Source: Streptomyces sp. NBC_00236 (GTDB lineage: Bacteria; Actinomycetota; Actinomycetes; Streptomycetales; Streptomycetaceae). Taken from it: a DNA stretch of 64,000 bases. Under the pieces are notes generated by a model. It had not been told where the DNA came from and did not search any database. It saw nothing but the letters and a program-made list of their open reading frames with translations. The DNA is taken from assembly GCF_036195045.1 (NCBI RefSeq), contig NZ_CP108100.1:806001-870000 (forward strand), written 5' to 3'. Below are positions 33,826 to 42,139 of this stretch, piece by piece. How positions within the stretch are numbered: the first letter of the stretch is position 1; each line of letters starts with the position of its first letter. Position numbers and translations under genes: made by a program.

Positions 33826-34515
33826 ATGGAAACGGCGCAGCGGGTAGTCCGGAGAAATGGGCTGTTCTCCAGGTTGGTGCTGGTTCTCGTCGGAGCATCG
33901 GTGCTGCTCCTGTGCTACAGCGTGCTGCGGGAGAACCTGCCGGACAGGCTCACCGTCAACTGGCCCTGGAAACTCAGGCTGCTCGACATCCAGAGCGCGA
34001 CCACCGCAACGATAGCGACAGTGGGCGCATCCCTGGCGCGCGCGCAATACGCGCGCGCAATACGGCCTGCGCTGGGGTATTTCGGCCGGGCCATGGCCGA
34101 ACTAGCACCCGGTGAACGGCTCGCATGGGGATGTCACATGATCAACGGTGCGCAGGACGTCGCCATCGTCCAGGAGATGAGCTACCAGGTCAGGTTCACA
34201 GAGTCCGCTAGCCAGGAGAACAGCCGGAACGGCACGGAATGGGTAGACGTCCATACCGCTGCAGCCACCATCGAGTCGCGCGGGCTTGAACACCGAGAGG
34301 ACTTCAGGCTGGACTTCGTCGGGCCGGGCCGCCCCCTACCCGCACAGGGACTCATGCTGCTCAGCTGGTTCACGGAACGAGCCATGCGGGAGGTGGAGAG
34401 CGTCTTCGTACGGGTGCGCGTCGTCGACCGGGTCGGCGACACGCACGAGCGCTGCATCAACCTGCTGAAGGGGGCGAACCGTACGCCCCGCCACCCCGAC
34501 GCTCCACCATTCTGA
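33826..34515 (+). CDS. Hypothetical single-pass membrane protein
   Basis: 229 residues with no family that I recognise. A strong hydrophobic helix at about 14-34 (LFSRLVLVLVGASVLLLCYS) is followed by a second weaker one near 56-70 and a soluble C-terminal domain of about 150 residues with MINGAQDVAIVQEMSYQVRF. Third-position GC looks lower than in neighbours, and the gene is flanked by conserved genes, suggesting recent acquisition. It contains a 13-bp tandem duplication at 34038-34063 (gcgcgcgcaatac twice), not a multiple of three. A GGGGGG-type ribosome site precedes the ATG. Confidence 0.65.
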   Translation: METAQRVVRRNGLFSRLVLVLVGASVLLLCYSVLRENLPDRLTVNWPWKLRLLDIQSATTATIATVGASLARAQYARAIRPALGYFGRAMAELAPGERLAWGCHMINGAQDVAIVQEMSYQVRFTESASQENSRNGTEWVDVHTAAATIESRGLEHREDFRLDFVGPGRPLPAQGLMLLSWFTERAMREVESVFVRVRVVDRVGDTHERCINLLKGANRTPRHPDAPPF

Positions 34516-34579
34516 CCCTTGGACGGGCTCACGACATGCAAGCCGGACGCCCGTCCGGTGAGCCCTCGCCCGACAAGCG

Positions 34580-35140
34580 TCAGCCGCCGGTTCCCAGACT
34601 TTCGACCACGACGGCCCCGGGCAGCGCCGCCAGCGCCTTGCCCGTGATGATCAACTTGCCCCGGCGGGTGCCGCTGCCGACCAGGACCCACTCCTCGTCC
34701 ACCACGGCGGCGTCGATCAGCAGGGGCCAGCCGTCGGGGAGTCCGACCGGGGTGATGCCGCCGTACTCCATTCCCGTCTCGCCGACCGCCGTCTCCATCG
34801 GGGCGAACGAGGCCTTGCGAGCACCGAGATGCTTGCGTACGGCACCGTTCACATCGACGCGGGAGTGGGACAGCACGAGACAGGCGGCCAGGGTGACCTC
34901 GCCCCCGCGCTTGCCCGCCACCACGACGCAGTTGGCGGACCGGCGCAGCAGATCGGCCCCGTGGTGTGCGACGAAGGCCGCCGTGTCGGCGATCTCCGGG
35001 TCCGTGTCGACGTGGATGATCTGCTCGGCGGGCACGCCGCCCCAGCCCCCCTCGACGGCTCGGGCCACCGGAGCCGTGAGGAGTCCGAGACGTTCGGCGG
35101 CAGGGCAGGCATCCTCGAAGGAGCCGATCGGGGCGCGCAT
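34580..35140 (-). CDS. YbaK/EbsC-type aminoacyl-tRNA deacylase
   Basis: 186 residues: one YbaK/ProX editing domain with the conserved NCVVVAGKRGGEVTLAACLVLSHSRVD around residue 78-104 (Lys of the GKR motif is the catalytic-site residue in the family), and MEYGGITPVGLPDGWPLLID near 130-150. It acts in the cytosol to clear mischarged tRNA, for example Cys- or Ala-tRNAPro; the exact specificity is not shown. ATG 35140 is used; the longer frame upstream is antisense to the XRE gene region and unlikely to be translated. Confidence 0.9.
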   Translation of the reverse strand: MRAPIGSFEDACPAAERLGLLTAPVARAVEGGWGGVPAEQIIHVDTDPEIADTAAFVAHHGADLLRRSANCVVVAGKRGGEVTLAACLVLSHSRVDVNGAVRKHLGARKASFAPMETAVGETGMEYGGITPVGLPDGWPLLIDAAVVDEEWVLVGSGTRRGKLIITGKALAALPGAVVVESLGTGG

Positions 35141-35184
35141 GCGCGCAACGCTAACAGCCCCTGGTCCGTTGCCGGTTGGGTGTC

Positions 35185-35757
35185 TCATCTGACGGGCGGG
35201 ATCGCCACGGCCATCGTGAGACGGACCGGCTCGGAGCCCTCGTTGCGGTAGGCGTGCGGGTGGTGCGCCTCGAAGGTGGCGGAGGCTCCGGCGGGCACGG
35301 CGTACGGGGTGTCGTCGACCACCAGGGTGAGCGTGCCCGTGGTGACGTGGAGGAGTTCCACGGTGCCTTCGGGGTGCGGGTCGGACGCGCTCGACTCGCC
35401 GGGCATCAGGTGCCAGGACCAGAGCTCCAGCGGACCCCGGGCCTCGGTTCCGACCAGCAGCGTGGTGGAACTGCCCGCCTCGGTGGACCACATGCGGACG
35501 GCCTGGCTCTCGGGGACCAGACGGACGGGCGCGCCCCGTTCGTAGTCGAGCAGCGTCGTGATGCTGATCCCGAGGGCGTCTGCGAGCTTGACCGTGGTGC
35601 CGACGCTGGGATTGGTGCGGGCCTGCTCGATCTGGATGATCATCCCGCGACTGACCCCGGCACGGGCGGCCAGCGCGTCCAGGGTGAAGCCCCGCTCGCC
35701 GCGCCATCGCTTGAGGTTCCGGGCGAGGGACTGGGTCAGCTGGTCGAGATCCGTCAC
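35185..35757 (-). CDS. XRE-family regulator with C-terminal cupin domain
   Basis: 190 residues. The helix-turn-helix (about 10-65) shows RNLKRWRGERGFTLDALAARAGVSRGMI; the cupin sensor domain (about 110-188) has HPEGTVELLHVTTGTLTLVVDD. This is the class of PuuR-like regulators that bind a small ligand in the cupin barrel. It is divergent from an EamA exporter, its likely target. A TCCAA-centred palindrome (35764-35777) sits just upstream of its start. Confidence 0.93.
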   Translation of the reverse strand: MTDLDQLTQSLARNLKRWRGERGFTLDALAARAGVSRGMIIQIEQARTNPSVGTTVKLADALGISITTLLDYERGAPVRLVPESQAVRMWSTEAGSSTTLLVGTEARGPLELWSWHLMPGESSASDPHPEGTVELLHVTTGTLTLVVDDTPYAVPAGASATFEAHHPHAYRNEGSEPVRLTMAVAIPPVR

Positions 35758-35763
35758 ATTCCG

Positions 35764-35777
35764 TCCAATATTTTGGA
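35764..35777. promoter_or_regulatory. Candidate operator in XRE/EamA divergent gap
   Basis: tccaatattttgga: 6 of 7 base pairs symmetric, AT-rich in a GC-rich genome, 7 bp upstream of the XRE start and within the 93-bp shared promoter gap. Confidence 0.45.
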
Positions 35778-35850
35778 TGCCTTGGTAGCGAATACTGCAC
35801 TACGGTGTGCTGTACTCACCGTTCATCGCACTGTACTGCGAGGCCCGCCC

Positions 35851-36717
35851 ATGACCGCACTGTTCGCCCTGGCCACCAGCCTGCTGTGGGGGCTGGCCGA
35901 CTTCGGCGGCGGGGTGCTGACCCGGCGTGCCCCCGCGCTCACCGTGGTGGTCGTCTCGCAGGTGATCGCCGCGGTCGTGCTCGGCGTGATCGTGATGGCG
36001 ACCGGCGGCTGGAGCGAGGCCGGCCCACGGCTCTGGTTCGCCGTCGCGGCGGGTGCGGTGGGTCCGGTGGCGATGCTGAGCTTCTACAAGGCCCTGGCGC
36101 TCGGCCCGATGGGCGTGGTCTCACCGCTCGGTTCACTGGGGGTCGCCGTGCCCGTGAGCATCGGGCTGGCCGTCGGCGAGCGTCCCGGTCTGCTGCAGTG
36201 CGCGGGTGTGGCCGTCGCCGTGGCCGGCGTCGTGATGGCGGGCGGACCGCAGTTGCGCGGCGCCCCGGTGCAGCGTCAGGCGGTCCTGCTGACCCTCGTC
36301 GCGGCGTTCGGCTTCGGGGCCGTGATGGCCCTCATCGCCGAGGCGTCCACCACGGTGACCGGACTGTTCCTGGCGCTCTTCGTCCAGCGGATCACCAATG
36401 TGACGGTGGGCGGTGCGGCGCTGTACGCCTCCGTGCGGCGCGGGGCACGCGCCCTGCCCGAGGAGGGGGGCGCCGCCCTGGTGGTCGCCGCACTGCCGGC
36501 GCTGACCTTCGTGGGTCTCGCCGACGTCGCGGCCAACGGAAGCTACTCGATCGCCGCGCAGCACGGACCGGTGACCGTGGCAGCCGTGCTGGCCTCGCTC
36601 TACCCGGTGGTCACGGCCCTGGCCGCGCGCGGACTCCTCGGGGAGCGGCTGCGCGGGGTACAGGCCGCGGGCGCCGGCCTCGCGCTGCTGGGCACGGTGC
36701 TGCTCGCGACCGGTTGA
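35851..36717 (+). CDS. EamA/DMT-superfamily transporter
   Basis: 288 residues, ten predicted helices in two EamA repeats (ATSLLWGLADFGGGVL at the start; TVAAVLASLYPVVTALAARGLLGE in the second repeat, a family hallmark). It is an exporter or importer of a small metabolite at the plasma membrane. The start ATG 35851 follows the shared promoter with the XRE-cupin gene, which likely controls it. Longer in-frame starts run antisense through that regulator and were rejected. Confidence 0.9.
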   Translation: MTALFALATSLLWGLADFGGGVLTRRAPALTVVVVSQVIAAVVLGVIVMATGGWSEAGPRLWFAVAAGAVGPVAMLSFYKALALGPMGVVSPLGSLGVAVPVSIGLAVGERPGLLQCAGVAVAVAGVVMAGGPQLRGAPVQRQAVLLTLVAAFGFGAVMALIAEASTTVTGLFLALFVQRITNVTVGGAALYASVRRGARALPEEGGAALVVAALPALTFVGLADVAANGSYSIAAQHGPVTVAAVLASLYPVVTALAARGLLGERLRGVQAAGAGLALLGTVLLATG

Positions 36718-36739
36718 CGGCGGCGGTGGCAGGCGGGCC

Positions 36740-37483
36740 TCAACTCTCGTCGAGCTCCGCCACGGCCAGGAGCTGTTCGGGCGTCACGCCCGCCGGGATG
36801 GGCACCGGGGCCGGTGTCCGCAGGGGCGGTTGCCACCCCTTCTCGGGGTCCCAGCTGCGTACGACCCGGGCCGGGGCCCCGGCCACGACCGCATGGTCGG
36901 GCACCTCACCGCGTACCACCGCACCCGCGGCCACCACCACGTTGCGGCCGAGCCTGGCACCCGGAAGGATCACCGCCCCGGTGCCGATCCAGCAGCCCGG
37001 GCCGATGGCCACCGGCTCCATCCGCGGCCACTGCTTGCCGACGGGCTGCCGCGGGTCGTCGTAGCTGTGGTTGGTCGAGGTGATGTAGACGTACGGTCCG
37101 CAGTACGTGTCCGAGCCGATCGTCACCGTGGTGTCCGCGACGACATGGCTGCCGCGTCCCAGCACCACTCCGTCGCCGAGGGTCAGCACGGTGTCGGACC
37201 CGAGATCGAGATCGGGCATGAGCCCGGCCGTCAGGGTGACCTGCTCGCCGATGATGCAGTGGGCGCCCAGCTCGATCCACGGCTCACCGAACACCGTGCC
37301 CTGCGGGAAGGCCAGCCGGGTGCCCTCGCCGATCCGGCGGAAGCGCAGCCCTCCGGGGTGCGCCGCCGTGACCGCACCGGTCTTCTGCACCCAGCGCCAG
37401 CAGCGGTGGACGGCCCCGGACAGAGCGCGCCGCCGCCAGGCGGTCACGGAGGAGAACGTGTTTCTGTTCTTCGGCACTCGCAC
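36740..37483 (-). CDS. Left-handed beta-helix (hexapeptide) acyltransferase
   Basis: About 247 residues. Hexapeptide-type turns (IGEQVTLTAG, LGDGVVLGRGSHV, IGSDTYCGPYV, IGPGCWIGTGAVILPGARLGRNVVVAAGAVV) form a LbH domain between about 70 and 205. The catalytic-type His of O-acetyltransferases is in TSTNHSYDD. It resembles CapG/maltose-type acetyltransferases acting on sugars or polysaccharides. The start is uncertain: GTG at 37483 or 37477 (VRVPKNRN) fits better than the ATG at 37540. A basic N-terminal region (about 1-50) has two Trp-containing helices. It is divergent from another hexapeptide protein. Confidence 0.82.
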   Translation of the reverse strand: MRVPKNRNTFSSVTAWRRRALSGAVHRCWRWVQKTGAVTAAHPGGLRFRRIGEGTRLAFPQGTVFGEPWIELGAHCIIGEQVTLTAGLMPDLDLGSDTVLTLGDGVVLGRGSHVVADTTVTIGSDTYCGPYVYITSTNHSYDDPRQPVGKQWPRMEPVAIGPGCWIGTGAVILPGARLGRNVVVAAGAVVRGEVPDHAVVAGAPARVVRSWDPEKGWQPPLRTPAPVPIPAGVTPEQLLAVAELDES

Positions 37484-37646
37484 ACGGTAGTCGGCCGCCC
37501 CATCGGCGATCGCCGCACCGTCCTGTGATCTTCGCCCCACCCGGCCGCGGAGCGCCCGGCCCGTCGCTTACCGTTTCCGGGGCGGGACCGCCGGTCGGCG
37601 ACCGGGCGGCCGCGCCCCACGGCACGGGAGAACGAGAGGACGCGCG

Positions 37647-38177
37647 ATGGCAGAGCAGGCGTTGATCACGGCCATGGGCGGCAAGGAGCCGGTCATCGAC
37701 GCGGATGCCTTCACCGCACCGACCTCGGTCGCGATCGGTGAGATCACGATGGCCGCGGGCTCCAGCCTCTGGTACCAGGCGGTGCTGCGGGCCGACTGCG
37801 GCCCGATCGTCATCGGCGCCGACTCCAACATCCAGGACAACTGCAGCGTCCACGTCGACCCCGGTTTCCCCGTGACGGTCGGCGAGCGGGTGTCGGTCGG
37901 CCACAACGCCGTACTGCACGGCTGCACGATCGAGGACGACGTCCTGGTCGGTATGGGTGCCACCGTGCTCAACGGCGCCCACATCGGTACCGGTTCGCTG
38001 ATCGCCGCCCAGGCCCTTGTCCCACAGGGAATGCGCGTGCCCCCGGGTTCCCTGGTCGCGGGCGTGCCCGCCAAGGTCAAGCGGCAGCTGACCGAGGAGG
38101 AGCTCGAAGGAATCAGGTTCAACGCGGTCGGTTACGTGGAGCTGGCCAGGGCCCACCGACAGGCGTACGAGAACTGA
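37647..38177 (+). CDS. Gamma-carbonic anhydrase-like protein
   Basis: 176 residues, all left-handed beta-helix. SLWYQAVLRADCGPIVIGADSNIQDNCSVHVD near 40-72 contains the conserved Arg/Asp/Gln trio of gamma-CA enzymes, and VGHNAVLHGCTI near 88-99 holds the paired His ligands. Zinc-binding His positions are present (HVD, GHNAVLHG), so activity is possible. Such PaaY/YrdA homologues are often annotated transferases. The ribosome site GAGAGGA precedes the ATG. A terminator hairpin follows 9 bp after the stop. Confidence 0.92.
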   Translation: MAEQALITAMGGKEPVIDADAFTAPTSVAIGEITMAAGSSLWYQAVLRADCGPIVIGADSNIQDNCSVHVDPGFPVTVGERVSVGHNAVLHGCTIEDDVLVGMGATVLNGAHIGTGSLIAAQALVPQGMRVPPGSLVAGVPAKVKRQLTEEELEGIRFNAVGYVELARAHRQAYEN

Positions 38178-38185
38178 GCGCTCGG

Positions 38186-38207
38186 GCCCCGGCCGGACGG
38201 CCGGGGC
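38186..38207 (+). terminator. Terminator hairpin
   Basis: 9-bp arms gccccggcc (38186-38194) / ggccggggc (38199-38207), 4-nt loop, directly downstream of the gamma-CA gene and in front of the convergent DedA gene. Confidence 0.75.
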
Positions 38208-38244
38208 ACATGTGTCGCCACCCGGGCAGCCGGGTCGGCCTTCG

Positions 38245-38901
38245 TCAGTCGGCGACCGGTACGGCCTCGGGTTCGGGCGCGGTCACCGTGGACTGCGCGG
38301 CCGCCTTCTTGGCCCGGTTCTTGATGATCAGCATCGAGGCGAGGCCGATCAGAACGGCGATCGCCAGCCCCAGGTACGAGAACCGCTTGAGCCACTCCTC
38401 GGCGACGACACCCACGGAGTAGATGACGGCGGTGGTGCCGCCCGCCCAGGCGATGCCGCCGAGCACGTTGGCGGTCAGGAACTTCCAGTACGGCATGTGC
38501 AGGACGCCCGCGAGCGGTCCGGCGAAGATGCGCAGCAGTGCGACGAAGCGGCCGAAGAAGACCGCCCACATGCCCCACTTCTGGAACGAGCGCTCCGCCA
38601 TGGCGATCTGGCCTTCACCGAAGTGCCGGGGGAACTTCCCGCCGAGCCAGGCCAGCAACGGCCGTCCACCCTTGCGGCCGATGGCGTAGCCGATGGAGTC
38701 GCCGATCACCGCCCCGGCCGTGGCGCAGGCGCCCAGGATCCACGGGTTGATGCCGTCGTGTCCCGCGGCCAGCAGCGCCGCGCTGATCAGCACGATCTCG
38801 CCGGGCAGCGGAATGCCCAGGCTCTCCAGCCCGATGACGACGCCCACCAGGACGTACACGCTGATCGCGGGGACGGTCTCCAGCCACTCCTGGATGTGCA
38901 A
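38245..38901 (-). CDS. DedA-family membrane protein
   Basis: 218 residues with about five hydrophobic segments and the DedA signatures: LESLGIPLPGEIVLISAALLAA near 25-46, GDSIGYAIGRKGG near 68-80, and FFGRFVALLRIFAGPLAGVLHMPYWKFLTAN near 113-145. DedA proteins are lipid (undecaprenyl-phosphate/phospholipid) scramblase-like transporters related to TVP38/TMEM64. A TVP38 relative lies at 46150. The hydrophilic C-terminus ends in an acidic tail. Confidence 0.93.
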   Translation of the reverse strand: MHIQEWLETVPAISVYVLVGVVIGLESLGIPLPGEIVLISAALLAAGHDGINPWILGACATAGAVIGDSIGYAIGRKGGRPLLAWLGGKFPRHFGEGQIAMAERSFQKWGMWAVFFGRFVALLRIFAGPLAGVLHMPYWKFLTANVLGGIAWAGGTTAVIYSVGVVAEEWLKRFSYLGLAIAVLIGLASMLIIKNRAKKAAAQSTVTAPEPEAVPVAD

Positions 38902-39021
38902 CGCCGGTTCCTCCGTAGTGATGTCCTCATCGCCCGCCGGACAACTCCTCGGCGCACGGCGGAAGCCTACCGGTCGCCCCGTCGGCCCCGACAGGGCGAA
39001 GGGGACCGGCCGCCCCCGGAC

Positions 39022-39071
39022 GCCCGAGGGGCCGCCCGCCCCCTCCCGGGTGCGTGGCGGCCCCGTCCGGG
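39022..39071 (-). terminator. Terminator hairpin behind thioesterase gene
   Basis: Core arms ggggccgcc (39028-39036) and ggcggcccc (39056-39064), partly extendable by gcccg/cgggc, just beyond the minus-strand thioesterase stop. Confidence 0.6.
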
Positions 39072-39082
39072 CAGGTCCGGAA

Positions 39083-39535
39083 TCAGGCGATCGGGCGCAG
39101 CGTCCAGAGGACGGTCATCTCACCGGTCACCGCACCGTCGGCGCGCCGGATCCGGACGGCCACGGGAAACTCGGGGCGCTCGCCCGCGTCGAGTTCGGCG
39201 ACGACGTCGGCCACCGGGCGGCCGAGCGTCGCGGTCGCGGTGACCTCGCCCATCGCCAGCTTCTTGTAGGCGATCTCGGCGTTCACCGCGAGCGGGACGG
39301 CCCGCGTCAGCTGGTCACCGAACGCGGCCATGACGATGGCCCCGCTCGCCGATTCCGCGAGGGTGAACATGGCTCCGGCGTGCGGTCCGCCGACGTGGTT
39401 GTGGAAGTCGGCCTGGTCCGGCATGCGGACCACGGCACGTTCGGCGGTGGACTCCAGGAATTCGAGGTTGAGGGTCCGGACCATCGGAACCGACGCGGCG
39501 ACCATCTCGCCCGCGGTCATCTGTTCAGCGCTCAT
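39083..39535 (-). CDS. Hotdog-fold protein (PaaI-like thioesterase/DUF4442)
   Basis: 150 residues. Hotdog motif HNHVGGPHAGAMFTLAESASGAIVMAAFG is at about 45-73, with the HxGxxxxLAE-type active helix, and KKLAMGEVTATATLGRP follows. It likely hydrolyses an acyl- or aryl-CoA ester in the cytosol; the substrate is unknown. The start ATG 39535 (MSAEQMTAGEMV) is preferred over an ATG at 39607 in the promoter region shared with the divergent Pro/Gln-rich gene. Confidence 0.86.
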   Translation of the reverse strand: MSAEQMTAGEMVAASVPMVRTLNLEFLESTAERAVVRMPDQADFHNHVGGPHAGAMFTLAESASGAIVMAAFGDQLTRAVPLAVNAEIAYKKLAMGEVTATATLGRPVADVVAELDAGERPEFPVAVRIRRADGAVTGEMTVLWTLRPIA

Positions 39536-39673
39536 GGCCCAGATGTTACTCACGAGTAGAGATATTTGGCCATGGCTCACGGCCGTGCGCCCGCGCCCCG
39601 GACGCATCCTTCACCGTCCGCTCACGGGGGCGGTGATAGCCGCCCGGGCGGCGCCCCTCTATCGTTACTCGCC

Positions 39674-40780
39674 ATGTGGCCAGGACAGCAGCCGCCCGGG
39701 GGCGAGCAAAACCCGCAGGACCAGAACCAGAACCCGTACCAGCAGCCGGGGTACCAACAGCCGAACCCCTATCAGCAGCCGGGGCAGCAACAGCCCGGCC
39801 CCCAGCAGCAGCCGGGGTACGGCTATCCGCAGCAGGGTCAGCCGGGGCAGCAGCCCGGGTACGGCTACCCGCAGCAGGGTCAGCCGGGGTATCAGCAGCC
39901 CAATCCGTACCAGCAGCCGACCGTCCCGCAGTACGCGGTGCCCGGTCCGCCCGGCGGGCCCCAGCCCGGCAACGACAAGAAGAAGACGACCGTCATCGCC
40001 ATCGTCGCGGCGACCGCGGTCGTGGTGGCCGCGGCGGTCACCGGTGTCGTCGTACTGAACAAGGACGACGACGACGGCAAGAACGTCGCCGACGGCAAGA
40101 AGTCGTCCGCGCCCGCCAAGCCCACCGACGCCGCTTCCTCGCCGGTGGCGAACCCACGGGGCGAGGACGCGGAGGCCAAGCCGCTCATCGCGGGCTGGAA
40201 GGTCGTGACCAACCCCAAGTGGGGCACGCAGTTCGACGTGCCCGGCGACTGGGAGGTCGGGTCCCCCGGCACGTTCTCGTACTTCGAGGACGACGCGAAG
40301 GGTGACGGCTCGCCGCTGATCGGCTTCTCCGCGCCGGCGGACCTCAAGAAGAAGTGGTGCGTCGACGACTTCGACAAGGACGGCACCAAGGAGAACTACA
40401 GCCTCGCCGGTACCGGCACCCGCGGCGCGGAAGGCGCCACGGACGCCGCCCTGAACGCCAGGAACGAGGCGGGCACCTGGGCCTGGGGCGCCTACGCCCA
40501 GCACATGCCGAAGAAGACCATCAAGATCAGCAAGGCCAAGCAGTACACCACCACGTCGGGCCTGACGGGCAGCCTGGTCACGGCCACCGCCCCGAACGTC
40601 ACCAAGAAGAAGAAGTGTGACAGCGACGGCAAGACCTACGCCTTCACCTTCAAGAACAGCAGCGGCGCCTTCTCCTCCTGGGTGCTGTACGCCGCGGCCG
40701 GCGTCGAGGGCGAACTGCCGGAAGCCACGGTGCAGAAGATCCTCAGCACGGTGCGCCTGGTCAAGATCACCAAGTCCTGA
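39674..40780 (+). CDS. Pro/Gln-rich membrane-anchored protein
   Basis: 368 residues. Residues 1-100 are low-complexity Pro/Gln/Gly/Tyr repeats (QQPGYGYPQQGQPG, NPYQQP) on the cytosolic side. A single membrane helix follows (about 103-126, TVIAIVAATAVVVAAAVTGVVVL), then an acidic/Lys linker and an extracellular domain (about 165-365) with two Trp-rich beta-like stretches and two cysteines. This is a common actinobacterial architecture of unknown function (septum, wall or signalling candidates). The repeats are also visible in the DNA as ccgcagcagggtcagccggg. The MFS gene starts 51 bp downstream. Confidence 0.8.
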   Translation: MWPGQQPPGGEQNPQDQNQNPYQQPGYQQPNPYQQPGQQQPGPQQQPGYGYPQQGQPGQQPGYGYPQQGQPGYQQPNPYQQPTVPQYAVPGPPGGPQPGNDKKKTTVIAIVAATAVVVAAAVTGVVVLNKDDDDGKNVADGKKSSAPAKPTDAASSPVANPRGEDAEAKPLIAGWKVVTNPKWGTQFDVPGDWEVGSPGTFSYFEDDAKGDGSPLIGFSAPADLKKKWCVDDFDKDGTKENYSLAGTGTRGAEGATDAALNARNEAGTWAWGAYAQHMPKKTIKISKAKQYTTTSGLTGSLVTATAPNVTKKKKCDSDGKTYAFTFKNSSGAFSSWVLYAAAGVEGELPEATVQKILSTVRLVKITKS

Positions 40781-40831
40781 CCGGCGGAAACGTATTTGGC
40801 ACAACGAGGTCGTTGCCGCGATAGTCCCTGA

Positions 40832-42139
40832 GTGACTGACGCAGCCGACCCCGCACCCCGCCCGGACCGCCCCATCCCGGCGGGCCGCAACTACCGGCTG
40901 CTGACCGCCGCCGCGATCATCACCGGCCTGGGCACCCATGGCGCGCTGATCGCGGCGGCGTTCGCGGTTCTGCAGTCCGGCGGCGACGGCGGGGACGTCG
41001 GTCTGGTGGCCGCCGCCAGGACCGCGCCGCTGGTGCTCTTCCTGCTCATCGGCGGAGCGATAGCCGACCGGCTGCCGCGCCATCGCGTGATGGTCGCGGC
41101 CAACACCCTGAACTGTGTCTCCCAGGGCGTCTTCGCCTGGCTGGTCCTGGCCGGTGACCCGCAGCTCTGGCAGATGATGCTGCTGACCGCGCTGTGCGGG
41201 ACCGGACAGGCCTTCTTCAGCCCTGCGGCCGAGGGCATGCTGATGTCCAGCGTCAGCGGTGAACAGGCAAGTCGGGCCTTCGCCCTCTTCAGGATGTCCA
41301 TGCAGGGCGCGGCCATCGGCGGGGCGGCGCTCGGCGGGGCGATGATCGCCGCGATGGATCCGGGCTGGGTGCTGGCCGTCGATGCCGCCGCCTTCGCCCT
41401 GGCGGGTGCGCTGCGCGCCTTCCTCGACGTCAGTCACATCCCCGCCCGGGAGCCGGGTGGTGGCCTGCTCGCCGACCTGCGGGACGGCTGGCAGGAGTTC
41501 ATCGGGCGTCCCTGGCTCTGGGCCGTCGTGGCGCAGTTCTCCGTGGTCGTCGCCGCGGTCGGGGCCGCGGAGGCGGTCTACGGGCCGCTGGTCGCCCAGG
41601 AGGAGCTCGGGGGCGCCCGTCCCTGGGGTTTCGCGCTCGCCGCGTTCGGGGTCGGCACGGTGGCCGGGGGGCTGCTGATGGTGCGGTGGAAGCCGCGGCG
41701 GCTGCTGCTCGCCGGAACACTCTGCGTCTTCCCGCTCGCCCTGCCCTCGGCGGGGCTCGCCGTCCCGCTGCCGGTGGAGGGGCTCTGCCTGGTGATGTTC
41801 GTCAGCGGGGCGGCCATCGAGGTGTTCGGCGTCTCCTGGATGACGGCCATGCACCAGGAGATCCCGGAGGAGAAGCTGTCCCGGGTCGCGGCGTACGACT
41901 GGTTCGGCTCGGTCGCCATGGTGCCGGTCGCCACCGCGCTCGCGGGCCCGGTGGAGTCGATGGTCGGCCGCAGTCAGGCGTTGTGGGGCTGTGCGGGTCT
42001 GGTCGTCCTGGTCACCGGCGCGGTGCTGTTCGTACCGGACGTACGCAACCTGACCCGCCGGACCACGTCCGCCGAGGTGCTCGCCAAGGTCCCGCCGGCG
42101 TCAGCCGATGCCGAAAGCCCCGTCGGGCGGCTCGGGTGA
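40832..42139 (+). CDS. MFS transporter
   Basis: 435 residues, about twelve hydrophobic helices. The family loop motif is present as GGAIADRLPRHRVM near 70-84, and the central cytosolic loop lies near 200-215. It belongs to the enterobactin-exporter-like/MFS_3 drug exporter group (AQFSVVVAAVGAAEAVYGPLVAQEELGG). GTG start. It likely exports a toxic or signalling compound across the plasma membrane. Its 3' end overlaps the convergent spermidine-synthase-like gene by 39 bp. Confidence 0.9.
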   Translation: MTDAADPAPRPDRPIPAGRNYRLLTAAAIITGLGTHGALIAAAFAVLQSGGDGGDVGLVAAARTAPLVLFLLIGGAIADRLPRHRVMVAANTLNCVSQGVFAWLVLAGDPQLWQMMLLTALCGTGQAFFSPAAEGMLMSSVSGEQASRAFALFRMSMQGAAIGGAALGGAMIAAMDPGWVLAVDAAAFALAGALRAFLDVSHIPAREPGGGLLADLRDGWQEFIGRPWLWAVVAQFSVVVAAVGAAEAVYGPLVAQEELGGARPWGFALAAFGVGTVAGGLLMVRWKPRRLLLAGTLCVFPLALPSAGLAVPLPVEGLCLVMFVSGAAIEVFGVSWMTAMHQEIPEEKLSRVAAYDWFGSVAMVPVATALAGPVESMVGRSQALWGCAGLVVLVTGAVLFVPDVRNLTRRTTSAEVLAKVPPASADAESPVGRLG

